Assembly: GCA_964584805.1 (NCBI GenBank)
Contig: CAZPAY010000007.1
Span: 1 to 64,000, forward strand
DNA: 64,000 nucleotides
Origin: JABHIE01 sp964584805
Lineage (GTDB): Bacteria > Planctomycetota > UBA1135
Direction of reading: 5' to 3'
The notes below the pieces were generated by a model. That model was not told the origin of the DNA. It was given only the letters and a program-made list of their open reading frames with translations, and did no database searches. Of this stretch, positions 36,701-45,383 are shown one piece after another. The position numbers and the translations under genes were made by a program. The first letter of the stretch is position 1. Each line of letters begins with the position of its first letter.

Positions 36701-37160
36701 AAGGCATCTTGCCCTCTAGAAAGGGCTTGAGCTCACTGATGAACTGGCCGACATCTTTGAACTCGCGATAAACGGAGGCAAAGCGGACATAAGCCACTTG
36801 GTCGAGGCCCTTGAGCTCGTCCATGACAAGCTGGCCAATGTATTTACTGCCCACCTCATGCTCAAACATCTCTGCCAATTTGCGCTCGATGCGAGAAGTG
36901 ATTTCTTCAAGCGATTCAAGCGAAACGGGGCGTTTTTCACATGATTTCAACATGCCTTTTAGAATGCTGCCACGGTCGAACGGCACGCGTGAGCCATCTT
37001 TTTTGACGACCCGCAGAGGCGTTTCTTCCATGCGCTCGTAAGTGGTAAATCGACGCGAGCAATCCATGCATTCGCGGCGACGGCGAATCGAAAAAGCATC
37101 AGCCGCGGCACGAGAATCAATGACGCGGTCGTTATCTTGTTTGCAGAAGGGGCAACGCAT
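36672..37160 (-). CDS. nrdR: Transcriptional repressor NrdR
   Basis: A 162-residue zinc-ribbon plus ATP-cone repressor of ribonucleotide reductase genes. The start is the ATG at 37160 (MRCPFCKQDNDRVIDSR), as in all NrdR; an upstream open stretch to 37208 has no family resemblance. CPFC and CMDC supply the zinc ligands, RRRRECMDCSRRFTTYER is the DNA-binding end of the ribbon, and VVKKDGSRVPFDR opens the ATP-cone. A palindrome matching the NrdR box lies 42 bases upstream. Its 3' end overlaps the NrdD-like gene. Confidence 0.95.
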   Translation of the reverse strand: MRCPFCKQDNDRVIDSRAAADAFSIRRRRECMDCSRRFTTYERMEETPLRVVKKDGSRVPFDRGSILKGMLKSCEKRPVSLESLEEITSRIERKLAEMFEHEVGSKYIGQLVMDELKGLDQVAYVRFASVYREFKDVGQFISELKPFLEGKMPYGDSDGSGS

Positions 37161-37169
37161 GGCAGTAAT

Positions 37170-37188
37170 ACGGGGAGGTCTACCCCGT
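37170..37188. repeat. Perfect hairpin in the nrdR leader
   Basis: ACGGGG (37170-37175) pairs with CCCCGT (37183-37188) across a 7-base loop. It lies between the putative NrdR box and the nrdR start, ending 9 bases before the ATG on the minus strand. In the mRNA it would sit over the ribosome entry region, so it could affect translation; no T-run follows, so it is not a terminator. Confidence 0.4.
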
Positions 37189-37202
37189 GAACCCGCAAAA
37201 TA

Positions 37203-37218
37203 CCACAATACCTAGTGG
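37203..37218. promoter_or_regulatory. Putative NrdR box upstream of nrdR
   Basis: The 16-mer CCACAATACCTAGTGG fits the NrdR box consensus acaCwAtATaTwGtgt at 12 of 16 positions, including the C-x-A and w-G-T core, and is centred on a larger perfect inverted repeat TACCAC-8-GTGGTA (37201-37220). It sits 42 bases upstream of the nrdR start, in the 100-base gap after mnmE. NrdR boxes usually occur as pairs; no second copy is seen here. Autoregulation of nrdR and the downstream ATP-cone gene is the natural inference. Confidence 0.55.
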
Positions 37219-37260
37219 TAAGGCAAGAACGAACCGCAAGAACTCGCATTGCGACTTCCT

Positions 37261-38598
37261 TCATTTTCCAAGGCAAAAGCCGGAAAACAGGCGGTCAAGT
37301 AGGTCTTCGGGGGTTAACTCCCCAACCAGCGCACCGATTGCCGACAAGGAAGCCCTTAATTCTTCCGCGATAAGCTCCTGAGGGCCTTGGTTTTGCTCGA
37401 ATTCACGAGCGCGTGCCAAAGCCACAGAGGCCGCGGCTAGAGCTTCTTGATGTCGCTCACCCACCGAAAGCAATGCTTGTCGGGTGCGACTCACGGATTG
37501 AAGTAGTTCAGCCGAAGCCGACTGAAGGTCATCGACCGACCAGACAACTTTGATGCCTGACGCTAATGAGGCAAAGACCTCATCGGGGATGGCTCGCGGC
37601 AAATCAGTTTTTGCGCAGTAGACCAATCGGGGAGCCAGAGTTGGAGGCAAGAGCACTTTGGCATCTGCATCAGCAGAATCGACCACACACCACCAAGCGT
37701 CCATTTCAGCGAAATCTTGCTCGGCACGCTTTCGCGCGGCTGCATCTCGCTCATCGACGGCTTCGCCACCGAGGCCGGGGAAATCACACAGTACCCACTC
37801 ACCCCACGGCGACTCAAGGCGGTCGCGGGTCGTGCCCGCTTCATCCGTAATCAAGACATTAGCACCGGTCAGTTTTGCGAAAAGCGTCGACTTTCCGGCA
37901 TTTGGAGTGCCAATCAGGCCAATGCGCCAAAGACCATCATGCCGCAAGCGTCGCTGCGTCTCTACGCGTTGACTTTGCGCAAGTGCGGCTTCGGCATCAC
38001 AAAGCAGACCGTCAATCTCAGCGGGTTGGACATCTTGAGAGTCACCCTCCTCGAAATCGAGTGCGGCCTCGACTTGAACCAAAGCACTTGTAAGTGCCTC
38101 ACGCGCCGCCATCAAACCCTCAGCCAATCCGCCCGCCAAAACCGACTGAGCCGCCCGTGCCTCATCTGCATTGCGTGAGCCAACCAAACCCAAAACGGCC
38201 TCAGCTTGGGTCAGGTCAAGCTGGCCATTTAAAAAGGCACGGCGCGTGAATTCTCCTGGCTCAGCGAGTCGCACCCCTTGAGTATGAAAATGCTCAAGGA
38301 GCAATTCCGTGATAGCAGGGCTGCCGGGGTAATGCAGCTCAAGTACATCTTCCCCCGTAGCAGAATGAGGTCCTGGGAAGACAAAAACGGCAACCGCTGC
38401 CTCGCAGGCTGGAGCAAATTCAAGCACGCCTTCACGCACCTCTCGTCTGTTTCGCGGTTGCGGGCATTGGGCCGGCAAAAACCCATCGGACTGAGCCAGT
38501 AAATCTGGGCCGCTCAATCGCAAGACGGCCCGCTCGGCAACCCCCATCGGGGTCGCCGAAGCGATGATGCAATCGCGCCTACTTGCCCTTGGCGTCAT
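37261..38598 (-). CDS. mnmE: tRNA modification GTPase MnmE
   Basis: With MnmG it makes the 5-carboxymethylaminomethyl group on wobble uridines. The 445-residue protein has the tetrahydrofolate-binding N-domain (CIIASATPMGVAERAVLRLSG), the inserted G-domain with GTPNAGKST (G1), ITDEAGTTRD, DFPGLG (G3) and KTDL-like G4 (AKTDLP), and the C-terminal FCLGK, the variant of the catalytic FCIGK tail. The start at 38598 overlaps the yidC stop by 20 bases. mnmG is not present in the window. Confidence 0.95.
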   Translation of the reverse strand: MTPRASRRDCIIASATPMGVAERAVLRLSGPDLLAQSDGFLPAQCPQPRNRREVREGVLEFAPACEAAVAVFVFPGPHSATGEDVLELHYPGSPAITELLLEHFHTQGVRLAEPGEFTRRAFLNGQLDLTQAEAVLGLVGSRNADEARAAQSVLAGGLAEGLMAAREALTSALVQVEAALDFEEGDSQDVQPAEIDGLLCDAEAALAQSQRVETQRRLRHDGLWRIGLIGTPNAGKSTLFAKLTGANVLITDEAGTTRDRLESPWGEWVLCDFPGLGGEAVDERDAAARKRAEQDFAEMDAWWCVVDSADADAKVLLPPTLAPRLVYCAKTDLPRAIPDEVFASLASGIKVVWSVDDLQSASAELLQSVSRTRQALLSVGERHQEALAAASVALARAREFEQNQGPQELIAEELRASLSAIGALVGELTPEDLLDRLFSGFCLGK

Positions 38599-40414
38599 CG
38601 GCCGTGGGGACAGGCCAGTGTTTTTTGATTACCTTCGACTCGAAGATACCCACGAGTGAGGAAGTAATCATGTAAAGCGACAAGCCAGCTGCGTAGTTGT
38701 AGAGCATCACACCGAACAACACCGGCATGAAGGCCATCATTTTTTGCATCTGCGCCTGCTGTGGGTCGGTGGACTTAGGCATCGTTTTCTGATGCATCAC
38801 CCACAACACAACCATCACGATCGGCAACAAGTTAAAAGTCGTGATAGCACTAATGAGCGGGTAATCAGCAATCGGGCCACCAAAATCAATCATCGCATCG
38901 GGGCGGGACAAGTCTTGCACCCAACCCACAAACGGTTTTTGACGCAATAAGATGGAAGACCGCAAAGCTGCGAAAAGGCCAATAAACACAGGAAACTGCA
39001 GCAACATCGGCAAACAGCCACCAATCGGCGGAGACACCTTGTGCTCTTTGTAAAGCTTCATGGTCTCTTGTTGCTTACGCTGTGGGTCTTTACCGAACTT
39101 GGCGTTAATCGCATCAATCCTTGGCTTAATCTTGGCCATCTTGGCTTGATAGCCAGCCATCTTGACTTGACTCGTACGGTTGATTGGAAACAACAAACTA
39201 CGCACAAGCAGCGTCATCAAGATAATCGCAAAGCCCCAGTTGCCTACGATACCTTGGAAGAATTCAACCAACCAAAGAATGAACGGAGCAATGAAACCCG
39301 TTCCAAACATGCGGTAGAAAAACGAGTTGTCAAAGTCAGCCATGCCTGGCAACTCAGCCATCTCGCCGAATTGACCCTCAGTCAAATAGGCTTTATCTTT
39401 CGGGCCAAGGTACCACTGGAAATCACGAGTCGAGACCTCGTCAACACGCCCCATGCGCATCGAAAATGCACCTGCAACCGAAGTGCGCTGCCAGCTGTCA
39501 GAATTTTCAGCCCGCGCCACCACATGGCTTTCAGAAGTGCGCAGCTCTTCCAAGAAAAGCTCGTCATCGTGCAGAGTCTCTGCCGTAGCACCACGAAAAT
39601 CATGATCTAGGGCGTGAATCGCACTCAAGAAATACTTAGACCCCTCAACAATGAAAGGGATATCGCCATTCCAGGAAGCGGCGCGCGACCGGGCATCAGG
39701 CAAACCACCCGAGGGATGATAAATATCAAGTTTATCCAATTCACCGTGATCGCGAAGCGCAGCACCCGAATATGGGTTTGGGTAAAAAGGGTCGCGCTCG
39801 CGCATAATCGATCCGCCTGTGCTGAGTCGCAATGAAACCGTGTCGCCAGCCGCCTCTTGCGTTTGCGGGACGGCATCAATCGACGCCTCAATGTGATAAT
39901 CACCGGGCGCCAAGCGCAATGTCTTCCGCAGGAGGTACCCCCCCTCAGTTGCTAATTCAAAAACAAGCTCTGAATCAGTCTGCGAGGTCAACTTCCACTC
40001 TTTACTCTCAATGGCCTCGCCAGAGGAATCGCGCAAAGAAAAAGCATCACGCGTGCGGTAATGAAAGTGACGCGCAGCGATGCCGTCGCCCGGGACTTTC
40101 CCTTGGACGCGCGCGGAATCCAAGAGGACAAGCCAATCTTCTTCCGGAATTGTCAACGCATCGTCAGGTCGGAAATCAGCATAACGCTTGAGCAAGACTT
40201 TGCCGCACGATGCGCCGGTCGCCGACCATGCGGAGCGCAGCAAATCGTTTTCGAGGACAACGGGGTAATCCGTTGGGGCGACCATAGAGAAGTCTTCCTT
40301 GGAAGCTTGCCCGATTGATTCGCCTGGTTTCGCCGAATCTGGCGAACAGGCCTTGAACATCAAAATGGCAATGACCGCCCAAAGGACGAAAGTAAGCAGG
40401 GAACGATTTTTCAT
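38579..40414 (-). CDS. yidC: Membrane protein insertase YidC
   Basis: Inserts inner-membrane proteins with or without SecYEG. The ATG at 40414 gives the expected N-terminal helix (KNRSLLTFVLWAVIAILMF); the upstream open stretch to 40531 is not family-like. The protein has 611 residues: a large periplasmic beta domain (about 60-370), then the Oxa1 region of five helices with NWGFAIILMTLLVRSLLFP, GGCLPMLLQFPVFIGLF and a C-terminal YMITSSLVGIFE. The two-part layout is that of Gram-negative YidC, supporting an outer-membrane-bearing host. rpmH, rnpA and the yidD neighbours often seen with it are not here. Confidence 0.95.
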   Translation of the reverse strand: MKNRSLLTFVLWAVIAILMFKACSPDSAKPGESIGQASKEDFSMVAPTDYPVVLENDLLRSAWSATGASCGKVLLKRYADFRPDDALTIPEEDWLVLLDSARVQGKVPGDGIAARHFHYRTRDAFSLRDSSGEAIESKEWKLTSQTDSELVFELATEGGYLLRKTLRLAPGDYHIEASIDAVPQTQEAAGDTVSLRLSTGGSIMRERDPFYPNPYSGAALRDHGELDKLDIYHPSGGLPDARSRAASWNGDIPFIVEGSKYFLSAIHALDHDFRGATAETLHDDELFLEELRTSESHVVARAENSDSWQRTSVAGAFSMRMGRVDEVSTRDFQWYLGPKDKAYLTEGQFGEMAELPGMADFDNSFFYRMFGTGFIAPFILWLVEFFQGIVGNWGFAIILMTLLVRSLLFPINRTSQVKMAGYQAKMAKIKPRIDAINAKFGKDPQRKQQETMKLYKEHKVSPPIGGCLPMLLQFPVFIGLFAALRSSILLRQKPFVGWVQDLSRPDAMIDFGGPIADYPLISAITTFNLLPIVMVVLWVMHQKTMPKSTDPQQAQMQKMMAFMPVLFGVMLYNYAAGLSLYMITSSLVGIFESKVIKKHWPVPTADDAKGK

Positions 40415-40431
40415 GAAATCTTGGTGACGCT

Positions 40432-41202
40432 TTATCGACCGACGAAGAGTCGTTGCGCGAGCGATTCTGGAAGGCCAGCCGCAAGAATGCGCCGAGCCGC
40501 GGCCTCGAAGTCGTAAGCGACACGCCGCCAACGCACGGTTTCGCCATCAAACAGGGCGTAACAAGCTCGCGCATCACGGTCGCGCGGTTGCCCCACACTG
40601 CCAACATTAACGAGGTATTGACGGTCTGGCTCTAAAGTGATTTTCGCTTCAGCGTGATTTGCAAAATCAGGTTTTGCAAAGGGTCTTGATTCTTGAAAAA
40701 GACCGGGGTGATGCGTGTGACCATAAAAAGTCACGCGCTCAGTCGCGGCCTCAAAATTAGCCAACAAGCGCTCGTTACTCGGCGGCATGTTAGGCAGCAA
40801 ATATTCAGCAAGCGGCTCGCGGGGAGATGCATGCACCATCTGAAAGCGAATTGAGCCCTTTTCATAGACTGCCTCTGGCCGCAACTCACCCATCCAGTCC
40901 CAGAAAGCGTGATTCGCTTCAAGTTCGGGGTCGAGGGCGCGACGAGTCCAATCAACGGCCAACAGGGCGCGCTCATGAAAGCCATAAGCCTGGCGATCGT
41001 CGAGCACAGCGGCATCATGGTTGCCAAGCAAAGTCAACTCGCAACGCTCCATCACCTTGCGCATGACATCTGCGGGCGATGCGCCATAGCCAACCACATC
41101 ACCAAGACAAACCACGGCATCCACACTCTGGGTGTCGATGTCGCGGAAGACGGCGTCCACTGCCTCGAAATTGGCGTGGAGATCAGAAACGATAGCAATC
41201 AT
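40432..41202 (-). CDS. Metallophosphoesterase (YfcE/MJ0936-like)
   Basis: A 256-residue calcineurin-fold phosphoesterase. All metal motifs are present: SDLHAN (D-x-H), LGDVVGYG, LLGNHDAAV (N-H-D), YGHTHHPG (G-H-x-H), and the ending LVNVGSVGQPRD. This matches a widespread bacterial group that ends in GSVGxPRD, of mostly uncharacterised phosphodiesterases or phosphatases. It lies 17 bases upstream of yidC on the same strand and is the first gene of the long minus-strand run. The substrate is not predictable. Confidence 0.88.
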   Translation of the reverse strand: MIAIVSDLHANFEAVDAVFRDIDTQSVDAVVCLGDVVGYGASPADVMRKVMERCELTLLGNHDAAVLDDRQAYGFHERALLAVDWTRRALDPELEANHAFWDWMGELRPEAVYEKGSIRFQMVHASPREPLAEYLLPNMPPSNERLLANFEAATERVTFYGHTHHPGLFQESRPFAKPDFANHAEAKITLEPDRQYLVNVGSVGQPRDRDARACYALFDGETVRWRRVAYDFEAAARRILAAGLPESLAQRLFVGR

Positions 41203-41276
41203 GAGTCAAGACGCTTGCGCGCGTCTGGCAAGCGGGATATTGTCCTCATCCGCGCCCTCTTCCGCAAGTCACAACC

Positions 41277-42215
41277 ATGCTAAGTCTCCTCATTCCTTTG
41301 TTTTTGGCCTTTCCGCCTGCCCAAGAAGCGGCACAATCCCTGCCCGATGGCGTTTTGGCGCGTGTCGGCGGCGTCGACCTCACTCTCGAGGCCTATAAAG
41401 ATTTCCTCTGGAGACGATTCGGCACGCGAGGTTTGCGCGAGTTTATTGGTGAGCGATTGGTTGCTCATGCCGCGCTAGAGCACGGGGTCATCGTCGCACC
41501 AGAGGCCATCCAAGCTAAAGTTGATGAACGGGTGGCTGCTCAAATGGGCGAGCGCACGCTAAAAGAGTTTCGCGAGGAAATGACCCAACAAGGCGCAAAT
41601 CTGGACGAGTATCGCCAGCAACTCCATGCGGAAATGGAACAGACTTTGCTGCTCGACAGCTTGGTTATGGCGACCCGTAAAGCGACGGATGAAAAGCTTC
41701 AACGCGCTTTCGAAGTCGAATACGGCTTAGATGGAGTACAAGTAAAAATTCGGCATATGGCTTTCATGCCAAACATGCTCAGGATGCAGGCCGTCCGTGC
41801 GGGAACTCTTGCAAAAGACATCAACATGACCGCGATCAAGCAACAGGCAAAGGCGCTTGCACAAGATGCCCTCGCGCGCCTTCAGGCCGGAGATGGTTTT
41901 GCTGAACTTGCCATCGAGTTGTCCCACGATCGCACTTCGCGCGAAAGTGGCGGTGAGCTCCCCCACTGGAATGGCCGCATGTATGGCCCCGCCTTTGCAG
42001 ACGCCGTCGCCGCATTGAAAGTCGGGCAGCATTCTGCTTTAATCGAAACAACGATTGGCTTCCATATTATTCAACTTGATGAGCGCGTTGTGACAGATTT
42101 CGACAGCGTCCGGGGCGCCCTCACTCTTGCCGTTTCAAACGCGCCCGTGTCTCAGCAAGAGCGCAGGGACTACTTAGAGTCGCTACACAGAGCGGCCAAC
42201 ATCCAGCGGGAATAA
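41277..42215 (+). CDS. Exported parvulin-type peptidyl-prolyl isomerase
   Basis: A 312-residue protein with a short signal peptide (residues 1-18, ending near AFPPAQEA) and a SurA/PrsA-like chaperone region at about 25-150. A rotamase (PpiC) domain follows at about 155-285: VKIRHMAFMP, FAELAIELSHDRTSRESGGELPHW and LIETTIGFHIIQLDER. Such proteins assist folding of exported or outer-membrane proteins. It is divergent from the phosphoesterase gene by 74 bases and convergent with nadD, 18 bases apart. Confidence 0.88.
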   Translation: MLSLLIPLFLAFPPAQEAAQSLPDGVLARVGGVDLTLEAYKDFLWRRFGTRGLREFIGERLVAHAALEHGVIVAPEAIQAKVDERVAAQMGERTLKEFREEMTQQGANLDEYRQQLHAEMEQTLLLDSLVMATRKATDEKLQRAFEVEYGLDGVQVKIRHMAFMPNMLRMQAVRAGTLAKDINMTAIKQQAKALAQDALARLQAGDGFAELAIELSHDRTSRESGGELPHWNGRMYGPAFADAVAALKVGQHSALIETTIGFHIIQLDERVVTDFDSVRGALTLAVSNAPVSQQERRDYLESLHRAANIQRE

Positions 42216-42233
42216 ACGAGCAAACTCGACGAA

Positions 42234-42848
42234 CTAGGTCGGCAAATATAGTTGGCGAGCATATATCGCCTCGGCCACTGCGGCAGGCACAAAGCCCTCA
42301 ATTGATAAGCCTTGCTGTAAGCGCTGGCGGATCTCCGTCGACGAAATTGCGACTTCTGACATATCGAGCATTTGCGCCTGAAATAGCCTTTTCAAGGGCA
42401 TTTCGAGGGTGTTTGAGAAATCGTCCAAAGTCGCCGCTCCAAAACCGGGGCGGGGAACAAACGCAAAATCGGCCAATGCAAACAACTGCGGTAGGCGACT
42501 CCAACTCGCAAGATGCAATAGCGAATCGGCACCCAAGAGCAAAGTTTTGCGAGCCTTGCCAAGCTCAGCGTGAAGCGCCTTCAAAGTGTCGACCATGAAC
42601 GACGGCCCTGGCCGATCCACTTCAAGCCGACTCAGTTGTTCCCCTTGCCGGCCGCTTATGACCAACTCAAGCAAATGCGCCCGGTCTTCAGAACGAGTCG
42701 GCTTTTCCTTAAGTTTGTGCGGTGCATGCCCAGCAGGCACCCAAAGGATCAATGCTTCAGGAAAGGCCGTGCGAGCTGCGGAGGCCATTGCAATGTGGCC
42801 GAGATGGACGGGATCAAAAGACCCTCCCAATACGACGACATGATGCAT
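42234..42848 (-). CDS. nadD: Nicotinate-nucleotide adenylyltransferase
   Basis: Adenylates nicotinate mononucleotide in NAD synthesis. The 204-residue enzyme has GGSFDPVHLGHI (nucleotidyltransferase HxGH motif, residues 9-20), WVPAGHAPHK, and the C-terminal ISSTEIRQRLQQG motif. It is followed closely by no other NAD gene; upstream, hisS ends only 6 bases away, so they are probably co-transcribed. Typical partners such as obgE or rsfS are not adjacent. Confidence 0.93.
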   Translation of the reverse strand: MHHVVVLGGSFDPVHLGHIAMASAARTAFPEALILWVPAGHAPHKLKEKPTRSEDRAHLLELVISGRQGEQLSRLEVDRPGPSFMVDTLKALHAELGKARKTLLLGADSLLHLASWSRLPQLFALADFAFVPRPGFGAATLDDFSNTLEMPLKRLFQAQMLDMSEVAISSTEIRQRLQQGLSIEGFVPAAVAEAIYARQLYLPT

Positions 42849-42854
42849 TTGCCC

Positions 42855-44180
42855 TTACGCCCCACTCCTCGAGAGGAGATGAGCAGCCACTTCAAGAAGC
42901 GCGACGGGCTTCTCTTCTCGTGTTTGCATATCACGCACGACGACCTGCCCTGCAGCACGCTCATCAGGGCCCACGACCAAGACAAAACGAGCGCCCAATT
43001 TATTCGCCTCTTTAAACTGTGCTTTAGCGGACTTCTCTCTGTGATCGCAAACCACGCCTGCCGTCATCGCACCCCGTAATCGACCTGCAAGTGACAGTGC
43101 ATAAGGACGGTCTTCTGGCGTAATCGCCACGCAATAGGCGATAGGCGTGGCTTCGGCTGAGATGGCCCGGACAGCGTCAGATTCATGGAGGCCCAATTCA
43201 ATCATCGCTAACTCAGTCGCAGTAAAACCAATCGCAAAACCAACGGCAGGTGTATGAGCGCCACCGAATTCTTCAACTAGGCCGTCGTAGCGACCACCGC
43301 CGCATAGAGCGGAACGAGCACCAAGAGGTGGATAGTGCACCTCAAAAACCGTGCGCGTGTAGTAATCCAAACCGCGAACGATGCTGGGGTCAACCACAGG
43401 CTCACGCCCTAATGCGCGCAAAGCTTCCAGGAAATGGTCTTGGTGGGATTGTGCCTCATCTGCCAAGACCTCTGTTAAAGCCGGTGCGCCAACATTGTCG
43501 GCTTGGCAATCTTTGTTTTTGCAGTCAAGCAAACGAAAGACATTGCGCTCGAAGCGATCTTGACAGTCGGCACAACGAGCCGCGACTCGTGGGGCAAAAA
43601 ATTCTCGCAGGGCATCGCACCAGCGTTCGCGATCAGAGGGGTCACCCATGGTGTTGACGCGCACCTCCAACTCATCACCAAAGCCCACCTCCTCGAAAAA
43701 ACGCATACACAAATCGATGACCTCAGCATCGAGCGTGGGGCTTGCGGCTCCGAAAGCCTCTATGCCAAACTGAGTAAATTGGCGCTCGCGACCTTTCTGT
43801 GGGCGCTCGTAGCGGAACATCGACCCTACATAGAACCACTTTTGCAAGGGAGCACGCTGAGCGAAGCCGCCATTAACATAGGCTCGGGCTACCCCAGCTG
43901 TACCCTCGGGGCGAAAAGTGTAGCCCGATTTGGCAGAGTTCGTTTCGTCAGGATTACCGCGCCGTGGCACCGTAAACATCTCTTTCGAAACGACATCTGA
44001 AGTCTCGCCCAAAGAGCGCGAAAAAAGGTGGGTTTCCTCGAATAATGGCGGCCGAATCTCGGAATAACCGAACGCACGCGCCAAATGAGCAGCTGTCCGT
44101 TCGAGATGGCGGATGACCGCCAGATTCTCAGGGTACAGGTCGCGCGTGCCGCGGGGAGCTTGGTAGGAGTTGGATGCCAT
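42855..44180 (-). CDS. hisS: Histidyl-tRNA synthetase
   Basis: Class II aminoacyl-tRNA synthetase of 441 residues from the ATG at 44180 (ASNSYQAPRGTRDLYPEN). The motif 2 region is TFRPEGTAGVARAYVNGG, the histidine-specific loop is RGLDYYTRTVFEVHY, and the C-terminal anticodon-binding domain has CDHREKSAKAQFKEANKLGA. A zinc-like CADC...CKNKDC insertion sits near 200-220, common in many bacterial HisRS. The extra upstream codons to 44279 would overlap the divergent lipoprotein promoter and are rejected. Confidence 0.94.
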   Translation of the reverse strand: MASNSYQAPRGTRDLYPENLAVIRHLERTAAHLARAFGYSEIRPPLFEETHLFSRSLGETSDVVSKEMFTVPRRGNPDETNSAKSGYTFRPEGTAGVARAYVNGGFAQRAPLQKWFYVGSMFRYERPQKGRERQFTQFGIEAFGAASPTLDAEVIDLCMRFFEEVGFGDELEVRVNTMGDPSDRERWCDALREFFAPRVAARCADCQDRFERNVFRLLDCKNKDCQADNVGAPALTEVLADEAQSHQDHFLEALRALGREPVVDPSIVRGLDYYTRTVFEVHYPPLGARSALCGGGRYDGLVEEFGGAHTPAVGFAIGFTATELAMIELGLHESDAVRAISAEATPIAYCVAITPEDRPYALSLAGRLRGAMTAGVVCDHREKSAKAQFKEANKLGARFVLVVGPDERAAGQVVVRDMQTREEKPVALLEVAAHLLSRSGA

Positions 44181-44282
44181 ACAATGCCAAATGATAGCCG
44201 CGCTCAAACATTGACGCGCTTCCTCCGTCGCCTTAACCTTTGCTACTCGGCGTATCTCCCACGCCCCCATCAAACCCAAACG

Positions 44283-44570
44283 ATGAAATCTCTCCGCGTC
44301 CTCGCCCTCCTGGCTGTTGCCACTCTTTTCCTGAGCCTTGGCTCATGCGCAAGTTCCGACTTCAGCACTGACCTTGACCAAAAAGGCCAGATTCTCGGTC
44401 GTGACATGACTTCAGCCATGAATGACTTCCGTAAGCACTTCCTTAACGATGATGTTAAAGACCCTTACCGTAGCCAAGATTGGAGCGATTTCCAAGATGT
44501 CGGTCATGCCTCATCGATGGCTGCTCAGTTGTTCTTCAACCACCGCGCGAACGATCCAACACTTCGTTAA
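44283..44570 (+). CDS. Small secreted lipoprotein of unknown function
   Basis: A 95-residue protein from the ATG at 44283. The signal peptide KSLRVLALLAVATLFLSLGS ends in the lipobox SLGSC (C22). The mature part is short, rich in Asp, Asn and Phe, with no recognised domain. A strong intrinsic terminator follows, so it forms its own transcript, suggesting abundant expression of a small envelope component. A longer upstream open frame overlaps hisS and is rejected. I do not recognise the family. Confidence 0.75.
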   Translation: MKSLRVLALLAVATLFLSLGSCASSDFSTDLDQKGQILGRDMTSAMNDFRKHFLNDDVKDPYRSQDWSDFQDVGHASSMAAQLFFNHRANDPTLR

Positions 44571-44584
44571 AGCAATTGGCTTCT

Positions 44585-44622
44585 AAAACACCCCACGCTT
44601 TTGCGTGGGGTGTTTTCTTTTT
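44585..44622 (+). terminator. Strong rho-independent terminator after the small lipoprotein
   Basis: A perfect 14-base stem (AAAACACCCCACGC pairing with GCGTGGGGTGTTTT) with a TTTT loop, followed by a T-rich run to about 44622. It sits 14 bases after the lipoprotein stop and would end that transcript before the next lipoprotein gene. Confidence 0.92.
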
Positions 44623-44646
44623 CTCCTTCTAGACCTGAACAAACTC

Positions 44647-45372
44647 ATGCGTTTCATACTCCTGCCTCTCATCCTCCTCCTTTGTGCCTCGTCCTGTGCC
44701 ACGACTCGTGACCATGCACCAGAAGCCCACGAACAAGTGGCAGTCGTTACTAGCACTTCAGATTCTCCGGCTGACTCCTCTTCGCTTGACACCGAGGCCG
44801 GCCCACTGACTTCTTGGAATGATGACGACCACGCCGTGGCCATTTTTGATCTTGCCCAGGCCAAAGCCCAGGCTGCCATAGATGATGCCGAGGCCGCCTT
44901 TTTTCTTGAGCAATCCGAATTCGATTTAATCAGGGCGCAAGAGGCTTACAAAGATTTCATTCAATTCAGCCAGCCCGAGCAAATCCGTGCCTCAATAAAC
45001 GGCCTTGAAGGCTCCCGCAACGCGCTTCAAGCCACAGAGGAAGAGTTGGCGCAGCTCATGATGCTTTACGGTGAAGACGAGCTTGCTGACCAAACCGCTG
45101 AGATCGTATTGAATCGCGCACGCCGCGGCTTGGAACAGCAAAAAATTTGGTTTGATTTAGAAGTACAAGAGCACAAGCACTTTCTGGAAGTCACGCTACC
45201 TAACGAGCGCATTGAATTTGAACGCGCGGTAAAGGGCGCACTTCATGAATTGGAGATGACGAAAATGCGTAATGCTCTAGAGAAGAAAGAGCGTGATAAT
45301 TCACTGCAAGGGCACCTCAATCATCTTGCTGAAATTGAGGAAGAATTGCGATCAACGGCGCCGACCTCGTAA
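44647..45372 (+). CDS. Coiled-coil lipoprotein of unknown function
   Basis: A 241-residue probable lipoprotein from the ATG at 44647: RFILLPLILLLCASSC with C17 as the lipidated residue. After an acidic Ser/Asp-rich linker (about 20-60), residues 63-240 are almost continuously charged helix with heptad-like Ala, Leu and Glu spacing, that is a coiled coil (for example AQAKAQAAIDDAEAAFFLEQ near 67-86). No catalytic motif is present. Such periplasmic coiled-coil lipoproteins can act as spacers or scaffold proteins. It is followed 11 bases later by a secreted alpha-barrel protein gene, probably one operon. Confidence 0.7.
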   Translation: MRFILLPLILLLCASSCATTRDHAPEAHEQVAVVTSTSDSPADSSSLDTEAGPLTSWNDDDHAVAIFDLAQAKAQAAIDDAEAAFFLEQSEFDLIRAQEAYKDFIQFSQPEQIRASINGLEGSRNALQATEEELAQLMMLYGEDELADQTAEIVLNRARRGLEQQKIWFDLEVQEHKHFLEVTLPNERIEFERAVKGALHELEMTKMRNALEKKERDNSLQGHLNHLAEIEEELRSTAPTS

Positions 45373-45383
45373 TCGAGTTCTAC

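Noticed and set aside
40415..40531. Upstream extension of yidC
   Set aside because: The added codons overlap the metallophosphoesterase gene and would put 39 basic residues ahead of the true membrane helix.
44085..44282. Upstream extension of the small lipoprotein gene
   Set aside because: The first 66 codons are antisense to hisS, and the signal peptide begins at the internal ATG at 44283.
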